A stretch of DNA of 64,000 nt from Fibrobacter succinogenes (GTDB lineage: Bacteria > Fibrobacterota > Fibrobacteria > Fibrobacterales > Fibrobacteraceae): NCBI GenBank assembly GCA_902791475.1, contig CADAWC010000003.1, positions 1 through 64,000 on the forward strand, in the 5' to 3' direction. Under the pieces are notes generated by a model, which was not told the DNA's origin, did no database searches, and worked only from the letters and a program-made list of their open reading frames with translations. Positions 9,424 through 19,026 of this stretch are shown here, one piece after another. Every line of letters begins with the position of its first letter. Within the stretch, counting starts at the first letter, position 1. The translations under genes were made by a program, and so were the position numbers.

Positions 9424-11357
9424 TTTTATTGATTTGTGCATTATTGTTTTTTTCGTCGATTGCATTTGCGGATAACGATGACAAAAGTCCTTGGTCTGTG
9501 TCCATCGAAGGCAACAAGGTTTTCTCGACGTTCCAGTTAAACGAGCAACTCGACATTCCCGATGAATTTGGACAGCTCGACACCATCAAGCAAGACTTTT
9601 TGATGCGTCTTTCTTCGGAAAATATAAAAGCCCTTTATTTTTCCCGTGGTTATTTCAGCCTCGACTTGAAATTGGAAATCAATCGTGAGCCGCTTTCGAA
9701 CGGAAACATCCAGCGAAACTACGACATTACTGTAAGCGAAGGTGAATGCTATAAATTCAACGACGCCAAAATAATTTCAGCCGGCGATGAGCCCATCCCT
9801 ATAGATTTAGCATCGCTGAAGATTACAAAGCACAGATATTACAACCAGGACGACATTTCCGAGGACTTGCAAGAAGTCCAGAAAGCATATCGCAAACAAG
9901 GTAACTTGCACGTTTATATTTCTTCCGAAGAACATGTCGATACAACGGCAAAACAAATCAACGTCATCATCAATGTGAACCCAGGTCCCAAAGTCTTGAT
10001 GGGTAACATCATCACCACTACACAGCGCGTCATCAACAAGAACGAAAGGAAGCAAACACCCGAAGAAGGGCTAACAGACACTTCATGGCTTTCTTCACTT
10101 TGGCGAATCCCTAAAGGCGAAATCATTGACGGTAACCAGTATTTTAACTTCAAGAGCAAGCTCTATTCTACGCAGCTATTTACGCAAGTCAAGCTGAACG
10201 ATTCACTTCGTGAAGACGGACTTTCGGACGTTCATCTCGATGTGATTGAACGCGTGCCGGGCGAAGCCCGTTACGGATTTTTCTTCGAAGAAATTTATGG
10301 TTTCGGAGCCATGGCCTATGCAGACCACAAGAACTTCTTTGGAAAGTTCAATGAATTTTCGACAAGCGTTCAGATCGCTCAGCACAAGCAAGAAATCACG
10401 CTCGGGTACGCCAATCCGCTCTTGTTCGGAACCGCATTCACGTTCATCCCGACAGCCATCCGTTTTGTAGACCGACTTTCTTTCAACCACGAAAAGATAA
10501 ACCCGCCCGCCTACCCGGACAGCATCGAAGAGCGTTACGAAATCATCAACCGCGGTGACCTGACTTTCGGCATCACGAACAACATCAGATTCCGCGGCAC
10601 TATTGATACCCGATACGTGAATAAAAACGAGGACAAGCTTTTCAAGCTCAAGGGCGAAATCGGCTTGACATTTGACTATACTAACGACTACTTCAACCCG
10701 ACAAAAGGTATTCGCGTCTTCCCCACGGCGGGTCTTGGCACAAACTTTAGCGGAAAGAACGATTACGAAGACGGACACATTTACACTTATGGCGAAGCGA
10801 CTGTCAACCTGTACATGCCGCTATTTTGGACGCTATACGGAGCATTAAGTGGCAGTGTCGGCAGATTTTTCAACACAGCCATCGAAGATGACGCACGCGT
10901 GTTCTATCAAGGTGGATCCCGTTCTGTACGTGGTTACCGTTTCCGCAGCATTTACGCAAGCTACACTTCAGAAGTTCCGACCACAATCACAACAAAAGAT
11001 GAAGACGGCTCTGTAGTGACAAAGGATACGACTAAAGAAGTCACCAACACGGCTCTCACACCAATGTATTTCCGCATCAACGAGGAATTGCGCTGGACGT
11101 TGCCATGGAAATCTTTAAGAGCTTGGCAGATTGTGCAATTCTTTGACTGGGCGAAAGTCATGGACATGAAAGATGAGCAATTCAATTCATCGCAAGAAGG
11201 AAGCCTTGGTCTTGGCATCCGCTATCATTGGCAATTTTTGACGTTCCGCCTCGACTATGCAATTATCACAGGGCTTACAAGCGTAGACGAAAGCAAGAAG
11301 AACTCCACCAGATTTAAATGGGGACGTTTCGCCTTCGACTTGTCGCAGGCATTCTAA
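9420..11357 (+). CDS. tamA: TamA/BamA-family outer-membrane protein (Omp85)
   Basis: This 645-residue protein belongs to the Omp85 family and is the expected outer-membrane partner of TamB. A signal peptide ends near residue 18. POTRA-like segments follow (WSVSIEGNKVFSTFQL near residues 24-40, then further alpha/beta units to about 270). The rest is a 16-strand-type barrel. GGSRSVRGYRF near residue 500 is the conserved loop-6 VRGY motif, and the protein ends in phenylalanine as expected for outer-membrane barrels. It overlaps the tamB stop codon in an ATGA arrangement. Confidence 0.9.
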   Translation: MILLICALLFFSSIAFADNDDKSPWSVSIEGNKVFSTFQLNEQLDIPDEFGQLDTIKQDFLMRLSSENIKALYFSRGYFSLDLKLEINREPLSNGNIQRNYDITVSEGECYKFNDAKIISAGDEPIPIDLASLKITKHRYYNQDDISEDLQEVQKAYRKQGNLHVYISSEEHVDTTAKQINVIINVNPGPKVLMGNIITTTQRVINKNERKQTPEEGLTDTSWLSSLWRIPKGEIIDGNQYFNFKSKLYSTQLFTQVKLNDSLREDGLSDVHLDVIERVPGEARYGFFFEEIYGFGAMAYADHKNFFGKFNEFSTSVQIAQHKQEITLGYANPLLFGTAFTFIPTAIRFVDRLSFNHEKINPPAYPDSIEERYEIINRGDLTFGITNNIRFRGTIDTRYVNKNEDKLFKLKGEIGLTFDYTNDYFNPTKGIRVFPTAGLGTNFSGKNDYEDGHIYTYGEATVNLYMPLFWTLYGALSGSVGRFFNTAIEDDARVFYQGGSRSVRGYRFRSIYASYTSEVPTTITTKDEDGSVVTKDTTKEVTNTALTPMYFRINEELRWTLPWKSLRAWQIVQFFDWAKVMDMKDEQFNSSQEGSLGLGIRYHWQFLTFRLDYAIITGLTSVDESKKNSTRFKWGRFAFDLSQAF

Positions 11358-11399
11358 AGTGGCTGCGCAGCAGCTGGTAGAAGACCGCCAATTAGGAAT

Positions 11400-12227
11400 T
11401 TACTGAATAATTGAACGATAAAGCTTTGAAAGGCTTGTGTGTTCAAGATTAACGTTGGCGGAGATTCCGGCGGCGGCAAGAGCAGCACAGATTTGTTCAA
11501 GAGTTGCATCTGTAGCATTTATCTTAAACGAAGTAGTATCGGTACCGACATCGGCGACTCGCCCGCTTTTCAAGACGCGACCACAATCGATAATAGCGTA
11601 ATCCGTTGCCCACTGATCCATTTCAGCAAGCACATGAGAACAGACAATTGCCGTTCCGTTTTCTTCTTTGCGCCATTCGTCAAGCAATTGCCAAACCGTA
11701 TCTCTTGAAATCGGATCGAGATTTGCAACAGGCTCGTCGAGAATCAAAAGCTTTGGGCTATGCAAAAGCGCACGGACAATCTGCACCTTTTGGCGGTTTC
11801 CGAGCGAGAGCGTTTCCAAGCGCTTATCGAGAGGCGGCAATTTGAGGCGTTCAGCAAAAGACATGCAACGTTCCAGCATCGCACCATTTTCGCGCCAAGA
11901 TTCTTTGCCAAAGCCATAAAAGCCTGTAAAATACTGGAGGTATTCCCTGATGGAAAGTTTCGGATAAACGCCCGGATTTTCGAGAAGCACACCGTACTTT
12001 TCGGCATTCAGGAATCCCGCAGAATTGCGCAGGGACTCATCGATTTTGACGGAGCCTTTGAATGCGCCTAAGCGACCGCAAAGCAAGCGCAACAAAGTCG
12101 TCTTGCCAGCCCCATTCGGGCCAATCAGCGCAAAGAAGCTCCCTTGCGGGATATTGAGAGAAATATTAGACAGCGCATCTGCCGTAGATTTCGGATAACG
12201 GAATGTCACCGAATCGAGTTCAATCAC
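11400..12227 (-). CDS. ABC transporter ATP-binding protein
   Basis: This 275-residue ATPase has Walker A GPNGAGKTT at about 37-45, a signature segment LSLGNRQKV (a variant of LSGGQ), Walker B LLILDEPVANLDP and a switch histidine in IVCSHVLAEMD. The layout matches the ABC-2 exporter class. No permease gene adjoins it: the upstream neighbour, overlapping by four bases, is an alpha-hairpin repeat protein, and downstream is the convergent tamA. The permease must be elsewhere, or the protein serves another function; the substrate cannot be told. Confidence 0.85.
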   Translation of the reverse strand: MIELDSVTFRYPKSTADALSNISLNIPQGSFFALIGPNGAGKTTLLRLLCGRLGAFKGSVKIDESLRNSAGFLNAEKYGVLLENPGVYPKLSIREYLQYFTGFYGFGKESWRENGAMLERCMSFAERLKLPPLDKRLETLSLGNRQKVQIVRALLHSPKLLILDEPVANLDPISRDTVWQLLDEWRKEENGTAIVCSHVLAEMDQWATDYAIIDCGRVLKSGRVADVGTDTTSFKINATDATLEQICAALAAAGISANVNLEHTSLSKLYRSIIQ

Positions 12228-12922
12228 GCGCAGAATTCCTTGACGGCAGGAGTCGGATTCTTAATCAGCTTGAGAGCCTCCTTAGAAGCCTTGACCGCTT
12301 CCATCTGCACCTTCTCACTAGCACGCTGCAAGTACTGGATGCAACGCCAGTCCGTGCGGACTGCGGCGAGCTGCACCGGTTCTGTACGGCGGCGGATGCT
12401 CACGTATTCAAATGCATGGTAGTCCTGCTTGACCGCAGCCACAACGACAGCCGCCGTCGGGACTTCGATTTCTTGAATGTACTTCCAGTCACGTTCCACA
12501 GCAGCAACGAGCACTTTTTCGCCAGCATTGTGTACAAATTTCAAAGCGTCCGCGCTCTGACGAACGGCCTCGGCCCAAAGTTCATCGGAAGCGCCATCGA
12601 TTTTACGGACGATGCGCCAGTCCTGCGACACAGCAACCTTGAGAAGAGCGGGATTCGTGATAAACTTGAGCAAGTTCGGTTCAGCCTTAAATGCGGCGAG
12701 GAACTTAGCCTCGTCCATAGCGTTAAGCGCCTGCTTCAAAGCTTCGCACGGACCGCACTTCACGTAAAGAATAGCCTGCTCATTTTTTTCAAATGCAGCC
12801 TTTTGCACTGTTTCAGTCGGGTTCTGGATGAGACTGATGGCATACCAGTTCAGCTTAATTGCTTCAAGCTGTTGTTCTTCTGTGGGGTTTTCAATATTCT
12901 TGATTTCGGTCCAGGACTGCAT
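12224..12922 (-). CDS. DUF4116-like alpha-hairpin repeat protein
   Basis: This 232-residue protein is built from about nine units of 22-24 residues, each with the pattern (A/E)A(V/F)xxxxxxI.YI..P, for example VAAVERDWKYIQEI and LAAVRTDWRCIQYL. This matches the DUF4116 repeat style and suggests a right-handed helical solenoid used for protein contacts. No signal peptide or membrane segment is seen, so it is probably cytoplasmic. Its stop overlaps the ABC ATPase start by four bases, so the two are probably translated together. No function is known from the sequence. Confidence 0.75.
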   Translation of the reverse strand: MQSWTEIKNIENPTEEQQLEAIKLNWYAISLIQNPTETVQKAAFEKNEQAILYVKCGPCEALKQALNAMDEAKFLAAFKAEPNLLKFITNPALLKVAVSQDWRIVRKIDGASDELWAEAVRQSADALKFVHNAGEKVLVAAVERDWKYIQEIEVPTAAVVVAAVKQDYHAFEYVSIRRRTEPVQLAAVRTDWRCIQYLQRASEKVQMEAVKASKEALKLIKNPTPAVKEFCA

Positions 12923-13024
12923 AAAACCTCGTGTTTATAATACAAAGATAGTTTTTCATTTTAAGTACGAAGTAGGAAGTAGGAAGTAGGAAGTTGTTTT
13001 TAGTGCATAAAGAAAGCCCACAAG

Positions 13025-13093
13025 CGAGTGTCGCAGCGGCAAACTTGTTTGCCGATATGACCGAGCGTAGCGGCGGACGCCATAGGCGTCAAA
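13025..13093 (+). repeat. Structured repeat element, copy A (hairpin-swapping family)
   Basis: A 69-base intergenic element. Stem 1 is CGGCAAAC/GTTTGCCG with a TT loop (13037-13054). It is followed by the conserved stretch TATGACCGAG and by stem 2, GACGCC/GGCGTC with an ATA loop (13076-13090). The flank starts CGAGTGTCGC. A second copy at 32563-32632 keeps the conserved parts but has a quite different, still perfectly paired stem 1. A weaker hairpin follows at about 13095-13112, and GAAGTAG tandem units precede it near 12970. Confidence 0.8.
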
Positions 13094-13174
13094 AGCCCTC
13101 GGGAGCGAGAGCTATTTATCATTGGTTATTAGTTATTAGTCATTAGTTATTGGTTATTAGTTAATAGTCTTTGG

Positions 13175-14803
13175 CTATTGCAAACGAACTTTCACGACAT
13201 GCGAGCCTTGACCCGCTTCACCATAACGCATGATGTAAGCGCCTTTTCGGAGTCCAGTCTTCACGAGATTCCAGGCTTCGCTTACGGAACCTGCCATCAC
13301 ATTCGCGGACTTAATCAGTTGACCGTTCAAATCGAACACCTGGCAACGCACCATCGCTACGCCATGTTCAAATGCAATTTTTCGCGCGATATTCGTTGTC
13401 CCCGACTCATCCACGAACTTGATCCAGTCGACATTGATATAGTTTGTATTGATTGTAAGACGAAGCGTCTGCTTGCCCGCAGCAAGTTCCAACTCGCCCG
13501 CTTCGACTTCGGAATACGTGACCCAATCGCCTTTAGACGGGATTTCAGTTTCAACCTTTTTATCGCCTACAGAAACAGTCACAGAAGATGCAGTAGAATT
13601 ACCCGTAGCGCCATTGATGACTACTTTGTACGTACCCGTCTTTTTCACATCAAGCGTGTATTCGAAATAATCGTCAGCACTCGTGTAGCCAAGCGCATAA
13701 CCCGAGCCGCCCTTGACAATGCCAGCATCATCGCTGCGGTAGCCTGTTTCATCGCTCTTGCCATCGGCATCGCTGTAAGCGTAAGTGTCGTAGTTTTCTG
13801 CTTCGACTGTTCCCGGAATTTCAATTGCGCCCTTGAACGGCTTGACTTCAATCGGTTCGCCAGAAACTTCAAGTTCAAGCGCCATGAATTCAATCGTGTA
13901 AGTACCATCGGAATTTGGCTTGACTTCTTTACCCTTCTGGCTTACAGTCTTGCCCTGTGCTCCCTGAATCTTTACGCGAAGCGGCACGCTCTTTGGCATA
14001 TGCGCATGCGGAGAAGTCCACTTGACCATAAACCCGTTTGCGGTGTTCGTCGCAGTCGCCTTGTCAATGGTGAAGTGAGCACGCAAGTAAGCCCCCACCG
14101 TCGAGAAGCTCGCCACCCACAACTTCTTGCTGACCGCGTACTCAATAAGCGTCTTGATGTCGGCGGCAGAAATCACGTCCCAGTCAGCACCTACGCCATG
14201 GTTCAGTTGCACGTGCCACTTGCTCTGGCTTGCCGCCTGGTCCGCACTGCTCTTGAATGCCGACACCGTACTTCCATTCTGTTGCCAATAGTGGGAATCA
14301 ATCTGCATCCAATCAGGTTCCGAATCCCAGCCCGTAAGGCCAGAACCGCCGCACCCGCGGCTAATGAAATGTTCCTTGTTAATCGCATTCTTGACTGTCT
14401 GATTCTGCGCGCAATACGGAGTCGCCAAAGATGTCGCTTCCAAGCCCATACCACGCAGTTTCGAGGCCGCGCCACTAATTTCCGAATTCAAGTCGGCGTT
14501 CTGCGTCAAGTTCTTATGAGTCGCCGTATGGTTTCCAATCTCATGCCCCTTCTTTGCATAATTCAAATGAGGTTGCGTATTGCTACCAAAGCCCATCGTG
14601 TTGGTACAAACAAAGAATGTCACCGTCACATCCGGCATATTGTCCAGGAAGGTCAGGTTGTTCGTTTGGGAATGGAGGCCATCGTCAAACGTGAAAGTGG
14701 CCGCGCCCGGATGACCGTTCCAAGGAACCGTCGTGATTGGGCCTGCAAAAGCCGAAACAGCGGCCAAAGAAAGCGCAGCAAAGGATAATTTTAAACATTC
14801 CAT
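13175..14803 (-). CDS. Secreted polysaccharide deacetylase (CE4) with CBM6
   Basis: This 542-residue exported protein has a signal peptide (about residues 1-20, ending SAFAG). The NodB domain shows FTFDDG (motif 1, metal-binding Asp) near residue 40 and EIGNHTATH (motif 2, HxxxH metal site) near 90. A CBM6-type module spans about residues 330-465, starting PGTVEAENYD and ending NVDWIKF. A C-terminal beta domain follows (MVRCQVFDLNGQ to VVKVRLQ), as found on many Fibrobacter extracellular enzymes. It probably removes acetyl groups from xylan, or from chitin- or peptidoglycan-like chains; substrate cannot be decided. GGGAG precedes the ATG. Confidence 0.85.
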   Translation of the reverse strand: MECLKLSFAALSLAAVSAFAGPITTVPWNGHPGAATFTFDDGLHSQTNNLTFLDNMPDVTVTFFVCTNTMGFGSNTQPHLNYAKKGHEIGNHTATHKNLTQNADLNSEISGAASKLRGMGLEATSLATPYCAQNQTVKNAINKEHFISRGCGGSGLTGWDSEPDWMQIDSHYWQQNGSTVSAFKSSADQAASQSKWHVQLNHGVGADWDVISAADIKTLIEYAVSKKLWVASFSTVGAYLRAHFTIDKATATNTANGFMVKWTSPHAHMPKSVPLRVKIQGAQGKTVSQKGKEVKPNSDGTYTIEFMALELEVSGEPIEVKPFKGAIEIPGTVEAENYDTYAYSDADGKSDETGYRSDDAGIVKGGSGYALGYTSADDYFEYTLDVKKTGTYKVVINGATGNSTASSVTVSVGDKKVETEIPSKGDWVTYSEVEAGELELAAGKQTLRLTINTNYINVDWIKFVDESGTTNIARKIAFEHGVAMVRCQVFDLNGQLIKSANVMAGSVSEAWNLVKTGLRKGAYIMRYGEAGQGSHVVKVRLQ

Positions 14804-14911
14804 ACATATCTCCCATACATATGCATGAAAATACCCTCTTTTAAGGTAAAGAGAACAAACTACGTTACAAAAAACATTGACAAAATGCTAAAAGCACCCT
14901 GAATTGCAAAA

Positions 14912-14933
14912 CGCAGGCTCTTTCGAGTCTGCG
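14912..14933 (-). terminator. Intrinsic terminator after the large fibro-slime gene
   Basis: A nine-pair stem (CGCAGGCTC/GAGTCTGCG, one G-T pair) with a TTTC loop lies 36 bases beyond the stop codon. On the minus strand it is followed by TTTTGC. Confidence 0.7.
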
Positions 14934-14969
14934 CATTTGGAGTCTGTGGGTGTTGTATATGCTTCAATT

Positions 14970-17900
14970 TCAAAGACTATTTTTATGAGACAACGCGCCA
15001 CCTTTACGGCGTACGCCCATCAATTTATCCCGAACCTGGTGTATATTTTTTTTCCCGTTCACGATAACCTTGATTTCAAGGCGTTCGATATAAACTCCGG
15101 TGCCCACTAAACGGCCATTATTAGAGCGCATATTCCAAGCTAGGAAAATTCTTCCCTTGTTTTTTAAGCAACCTTCTTCTCCATATAAATCACGATCCGA
15201 ACATTTAATTGAACTGGAATAATCTCCAACAAATTCTCCCAAGTGACTGAAATACCGCGTATGGTAATAAAGTTCAACATCATCACCCGAAATTACAGTT
15301 TTTTCGCCACTGCGATATTCACCGATATTGAATTCATTTACATCGCCATTTTTTATGGCATCAATCAGTTCTTGGCTTACACCGGCTTGCAAAAGTTCTC
15401 TATCCATTTTTCCTTGTCGAATTGCATCGAACAAGTCTGCCTGCGTTACAGATAAAATTTCATCTATCGCAATGGTGGTATCGCGGCTCGCATCAACATT
15501 CGCTTCGACCATCGTCGCGATAAGCGCCTGGTCTTCCGGTCGAACTATTAATTTATAATTACCCTCGTTTATAGCTCCGTCTAAAATCCCGTTGACCGTC
15601 TCTTCGCTAAACCCGTAAGACGTATCCACAACTACGGTACGGATGTCGTTAAAAAGTTGCACAAGAGCTTCTTCTTCGCTGATGCTTGTAACGGTGGTGT
15701 CGTAGTGGACCGTATTATCAATTCGAGATTCAATAAACGCATCAAGATGATTCACTGCAGTCTGAGTCTGTTCAATCATAATTTTCGAGACATCGAAATC
15801 GACAAGACTTCCCTGAACGCCAAGAGAATCCCCTATTTCCTGAGCATTCTGCGCTGTGTTAGGAATAAGCAGAGCCTGTGTAACGGAATCCTTCTTGATG
15901 ATATCATAAGGATCTTCGCCAATCAGTACCACATTGGGACTTTCAAGAGAAAGTTCCTGATCCCCGGCTATGACAACCCAAGGGTTCTCTTTATGGGCCT
16001 TATTTTGTGCAAGGTCCGTAACAATTCCATCAATGGTAAAACGAACGCGATCACCACTAGTCGGGAGCACCGCATCTTTTGCAGTCGCCTCGTAAATGAG
16101 CAACATGGTTTTATCAGCCCCTCCTTGCAGCATCGGATTTTCAGGAGTACGATTTTCTCCTGAACGTACACAGAGGAAATCGAACATTTGTACAAAATTC
16201 TTTTTGGATTCATCGGACACAGTTTCGCTGAAAGTAAGCAAGAGCATTACATTTCCATTATTATTTTTTGATTTTACAGCCGTAAGAATAACAGGCCCGA
16301 CCCCATCAGCAATGGGTTCATTTTCCATATAGAAGCGACCAGTCTTTCCTTTGTCTTCATAGGTAAACCAATTGTTTAAACTTCCGACATAAACGTCCGA
16401 GGTGCCCCCTGTAAAGACCTTGCTTCCAAAGCCGCACACATCCCCAGAGCAATTTTGCGGAGTCAAGTTTTCAGCCGTAATTACAATATCATTTTCATTG
16501 ACAATCGTAAACTTGGAGGTCGTATTAAACGATTCCCCAAAAGTAAACTGGATAGAATCGAGTTTGCTCTTTTGCTTGAGAGATTTATCAAAATGCACAT
16601 ACAAACTATCGGCACGACCATCACCGTTTCGGTCAATCGCAATGGCATTTGACACGCGGGGAACCGGCGGAGCCGCAAACACAAGGCCCGTCCACACGGA
16701 CACACCTGCAGCAGCACCCTTCGCCGTAAGCGTCACGCCCGACACAGGCGCATTAGCACGGACAAAGAATGTTGCTTTTCCATTTGCATCCAAATTCACA
16801 GCATTGATTTTATTTCCGTCCACAGTATCCAAAATATCAATATTCACATCGGAGAATGATAGATTTATCTTTCGATTGTAATTGTTGACCTTCGCCCATT
16901 CTTCAAAGAAGGCAATATTCACTTGATAGGTCGCATACGCCCATTCGCCAATTTGCGCCGTATCGCCAGAAACATTTTTCCCGAGAATAGTCCAATCCGT
17001 CTTCATAAAAGCAACGCTTGGCACCGCATAAGAGGGAACCGTAATTTCAACTTTAGTCTTTTGGCTGGGATCTGCCTTCAACGTAATTTCCAAGAAGTAA
17101 TGACCAGGAGCAAGGGCAACATTCGACACAATCGCCGCCGAGTCAATGTAGAATGTCGAATCGCTTGTAATTACGATGCCTTCGTAATGCGTTCCGACAT
17201 CAAGAATTTCAGGTTCTGCAAGATTTCCGCCGGTGAGCGTAAACGTAGAGACGCCTCCAATCGTATCCAGTTCCGTTGAATTTGCATCGTAATTGCAAGA
17301 CAGCTTATTTTTCTTATTGATTTGCCAAATTTCAAAACGCTTTCCTTCATCGCGATTATCAGACGTCAAGAAAATCGACGCATCCACATGCAAGTCAATG
17401 GAGGTGCGCATGCGGAAATTCGAGGAACCCGTATGGCGTTCAACGTAAAAGATGTGGAAATCATAAGTCTTTCCAGGAACAAGCTTGTTCCCAGTATTTT
17501 GACCAATCGTATCGAGATCCACGGCACCCGCCACTTGGGCGTGCTGGCCACCGATATCTACAGCCAATCGATTATCAATAAACACCCAAACGTCATCGTC
17601 TCCATAAAAATCAAAATACTGCCCTGGAACATATTCAAAGGTCGCCTGAATTTTTGCAGTATAGCCAAAATTATGCTTGCCGATTTTTGTTCCCTTAAGT
17701 TGGTCAAAATAAGGATTCGGAACGGTCTTTGCATCATCGAGATATTCAAAATCATCCAGTAGGAACATGCCATCTGAATTCTTTTCGTTGCCTTCCGATA
17801 TGCGGTCTTTCGACACTTCTGCAAGCCAAAATCCATCATCGTCCAAAGAAACATAAAGGTCGCGGCAAGTCATATTGGTGTACTCGTTACCCGCAGTATC

Positions 17901-18569
17901 CATGCCGATAACCTGTGGCAAGAACCAGCTATCCAAATGATCCGTAATCTTGCAGTTTTCCGGGAACGGATTTGCACGAACAGGAACGCCGTTTGGACCG
18001 AGATTGTATTCGACCATGCCCGTCACAGCCTTCGATTTGCCAGAGCATCCACCCGACCCAAAATCAGCGCTCACACCGTTTGCCGGGTCGCCATTTTTAC
18101 CGCTACCGTCTCCATCGCCCTTAGTTCCATGAAGCCAGTCGTAAACAGTCACAGGAATTTTCTTTAGCGGGCAATCGCCAAGAACGCCAGGATATTTCGA
18201 AAATAGCGCGGGCACATCCGTCTTGTAGCCTTGAACCCAAATCGTATCCGAAAGGGCCGCCACAGAATCAAGCGCAATTTCAGTCGCCATAGTCGGTTCC
18301 GTCGAGACCAAGCCTTCGGCGCCGACATAATTAAATCCGACGGTCTGTTTAAAGTAAACCTTGAAATCGCTTTCAGGGGCATCTACCGTAGCCTTGAACC
18401 ACCCGCAGTAATTTTCAAGCGAAGTCATGGTGGCTACAGAATCGCCGCCCATATAAAGGACAGCATTCGTATTCGACCACGGAGTAAAGAAAGCAATTGT
18501 TTTTTGTTGGCCGCTTGCAAAAGCAGCCGTAATGCCTAGAAACAGCCCTAACACATATTTTTTCAACAT
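14970..18569 (-). CDS. Large fibro-slime domain surface protein
   Basis: This 1199-residue secreted protein starts at the MLKKYVLGLF codon, which gives a clean signal peptide ending near residue 20 and has AAGGTG before it. Residues 20-120 are a small CBM-like unit (FFTPWSN to VWVQG-like). The fibro-slime (TIGR02148, PA14-related) domain follows, with FEYVPGQYFDFYGDDDVWVF and a GGQHAQVAGAVDLD loop. Several Ig-like beta modules come next, then a helical Asp/Glu-rich region near residues 950-1100. The end resembles a FlgD-type Ig fold (WNMRSNNGRLVGTGVY). The family is tied to surface adhesion in Fibrobacter. A shorter homologue is at 34822-36171. Confidence 0.85.
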   Translation of the reverse strand: MLKKYVLGLFLGITAAFASGQQKTIAFFTPWSNTNAVLYMGGDSVATMTSLENYCGWFKATVDAPESDFKVYFKQTVGFNYVGAEGLVSTEPTMATEIALDSVAALSDTIWVQGYKTDVPALFSKYPGVLGDCPLKKIPVTVYDWLHGTKGDGDGSGKNGDPANGVSADFGSGGCSGKSKAVTGMVEYNLGPNGVPVRANPFPENCKITDHLDSWFLPQVIGMDTAGNEYTNMTCRDLYVSLDDDGFWLAEVSKDRISEGNEKNSDGMFLLDDFEYLDDAKTVPNPYFDQLKGTKIGKHNFGYTAKIQATFEYVPGQYFDFYGDDDVWVFIDNRLAVDIGGQHAQVAGAVDLDTIGQNTGNKLVPGKTYDFHIFYVERHTGSSNFRMRTSIDLHVDASIFLTSDNRDEGKRFEIWQINKKNKLSCNYDANSTELDTIGGVSTFTLTGGNLAEPEILDVGTHYEGIVITSDSTFYIDSAAIVSNVALAPGHYFLEITLKADPSQKTKVEITVPSYAVPSVAFMKTDWTILGKNVSGDTAQIGEWAYATYQVNIAFFEEWAKVNNYNRKINLSFSDVNIDILDTVDGNKINAVNLDANGKATFFVRANAPVSGVTLTAKGAAAGVSVWTGLVFAAPPVPRVSNAIAIDRNGDGRADSLYVHFDKSLKQKSKLDSIQFTFGESFNTTSKFTIVNENDIVITAENLTPQNCSGDVCGFGSKVFTGGTSDVYVGSLNNWFTYEDKGKTGRFYMENEPIADGVGPVILTAVKSKNNNGNVMLLLTFSETVSDESKKNFVQMFDFLCVRSGENRTPENPMLQGGADKTMLLIYEATAKDAVLPTSGDRVRFTIDGIVTDLAQNKAHKENPWVVIAGDQELSLESPNVVLIGEDPYDIIKKDSVTQALLIPNTAQNAQEIGDSLGVQGSLVDFDVSKIMIEQTQTAVNHLDAFIESRIDNTVHYDTTVTSISEEEALVQLFNDIRTVVVDTSYGFSEETVNGILDGAINEGNYKLIVRPEDQALIATMVEANVDASRDTTIAIDEILSVTQADLFDAIRQGKMDRELLQAGVSQELIDAIKNGDVNEFNIGEYRSGEKTVISGDDVELYYHTRYFSHLGEFVGDYSSSIKCSDRDLYGEEGCLKNKGRIFLAWNMRSNNGRLVGTGVYIERLEIKVIVNGKKNIHQVRDKLMGVRRKGGALSHKNSL

Positions 18570-18671
18570 CCCGACACCTTTTTTGGAGATAAATCTAAAA
18601 CGGGAAGCGTACAAAATCACACAAAAAAAAGGCGAGCTTTGCAAAGTGTCCTCTACAGACAACACTTGTTT

Positions 18672-18706
18672 GGATTCTATCGCCACTGCGTGGCTCCAGA
18701 ATGACA
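18672..18706 (+). repeat. REP-like palindrome, ATGACA family
   Basis: Nested pairing ATTCT/AGAAT and GCCAC/GTGGC, with the trailing ATGACA. It has the same plan as the copy at 52365-52399, where both stems differ in sequence but still pair (ATCCT/AGGAT, GGCCC/GGGCC). Confidence 0.75.
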
Positions 18707-18744
18707 GTCGTGAGTAAAGCTTCCGTATGACACAAATGCAAAAA

Positions 18745-18767
18745 GCGGCCCGTTTTTAACGGGTCGC
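18745..18767 (-). terminator. Bidirectional intrinsic terminator, downstream of glyA
   Basis: A ten-pair stem, GCGGCCCGTT with AACGGGTCGC (one G-T pair) around TTT, has AAAA on its left and TTTT on its right. It lies 260 bases beyond the glyA stop. Confidence 0.65.
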
Positions 18768-19026
18768 CTTTTAATCTTTCGCACCGAAGGTGCCATCTTT
18801 TACTCGAAGGACCGAAAATCCGCACTCATTCCTCAAAGGGAGCAAAGCGACCGCCCTCAGAACCTACAAGTAATTTTGCTCAGAATGACAACAGCAGTGT
18901 CCAGCAGCAATTGTACTCTCGCTTCGCTCAAGTACCAAATGCTAGGCTCGGAAATACCAATGCAAGCATTGTTGCTTCACTCGCCTTACGCATTTGTCCT
19001 AACCACTAACCACTGTTTACTAGCCA

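Larger units (their letters stand above)
18570..19026. other. 457-base gene-free region with REP-like palindrome and terminator
   Basis: No coding frame was recognised. The region holds a REP-like palindrome at 18672-18706, a bidirectional terminator at 18745-18767 and a half-site ending CAGAATGACA near 18880-18889. The remainder has no structure that I can assign. Confidence 0.6.

Noticed and set aside
11358..11399. Short GCTGCGCAGC palindrome between tamA and the ABC ATPase
   Set aside because: Too short and without a T run, so a terminator call was not supported.
13120..13175. TTATTAGTTATTAGTCATTAG tandem-like tract suggestive of a CRISPR or tandem array
   Set aside because: Units are short, degenerate and without spacers; the same kind of low-complexity tract occurs in several intergenic gaps.
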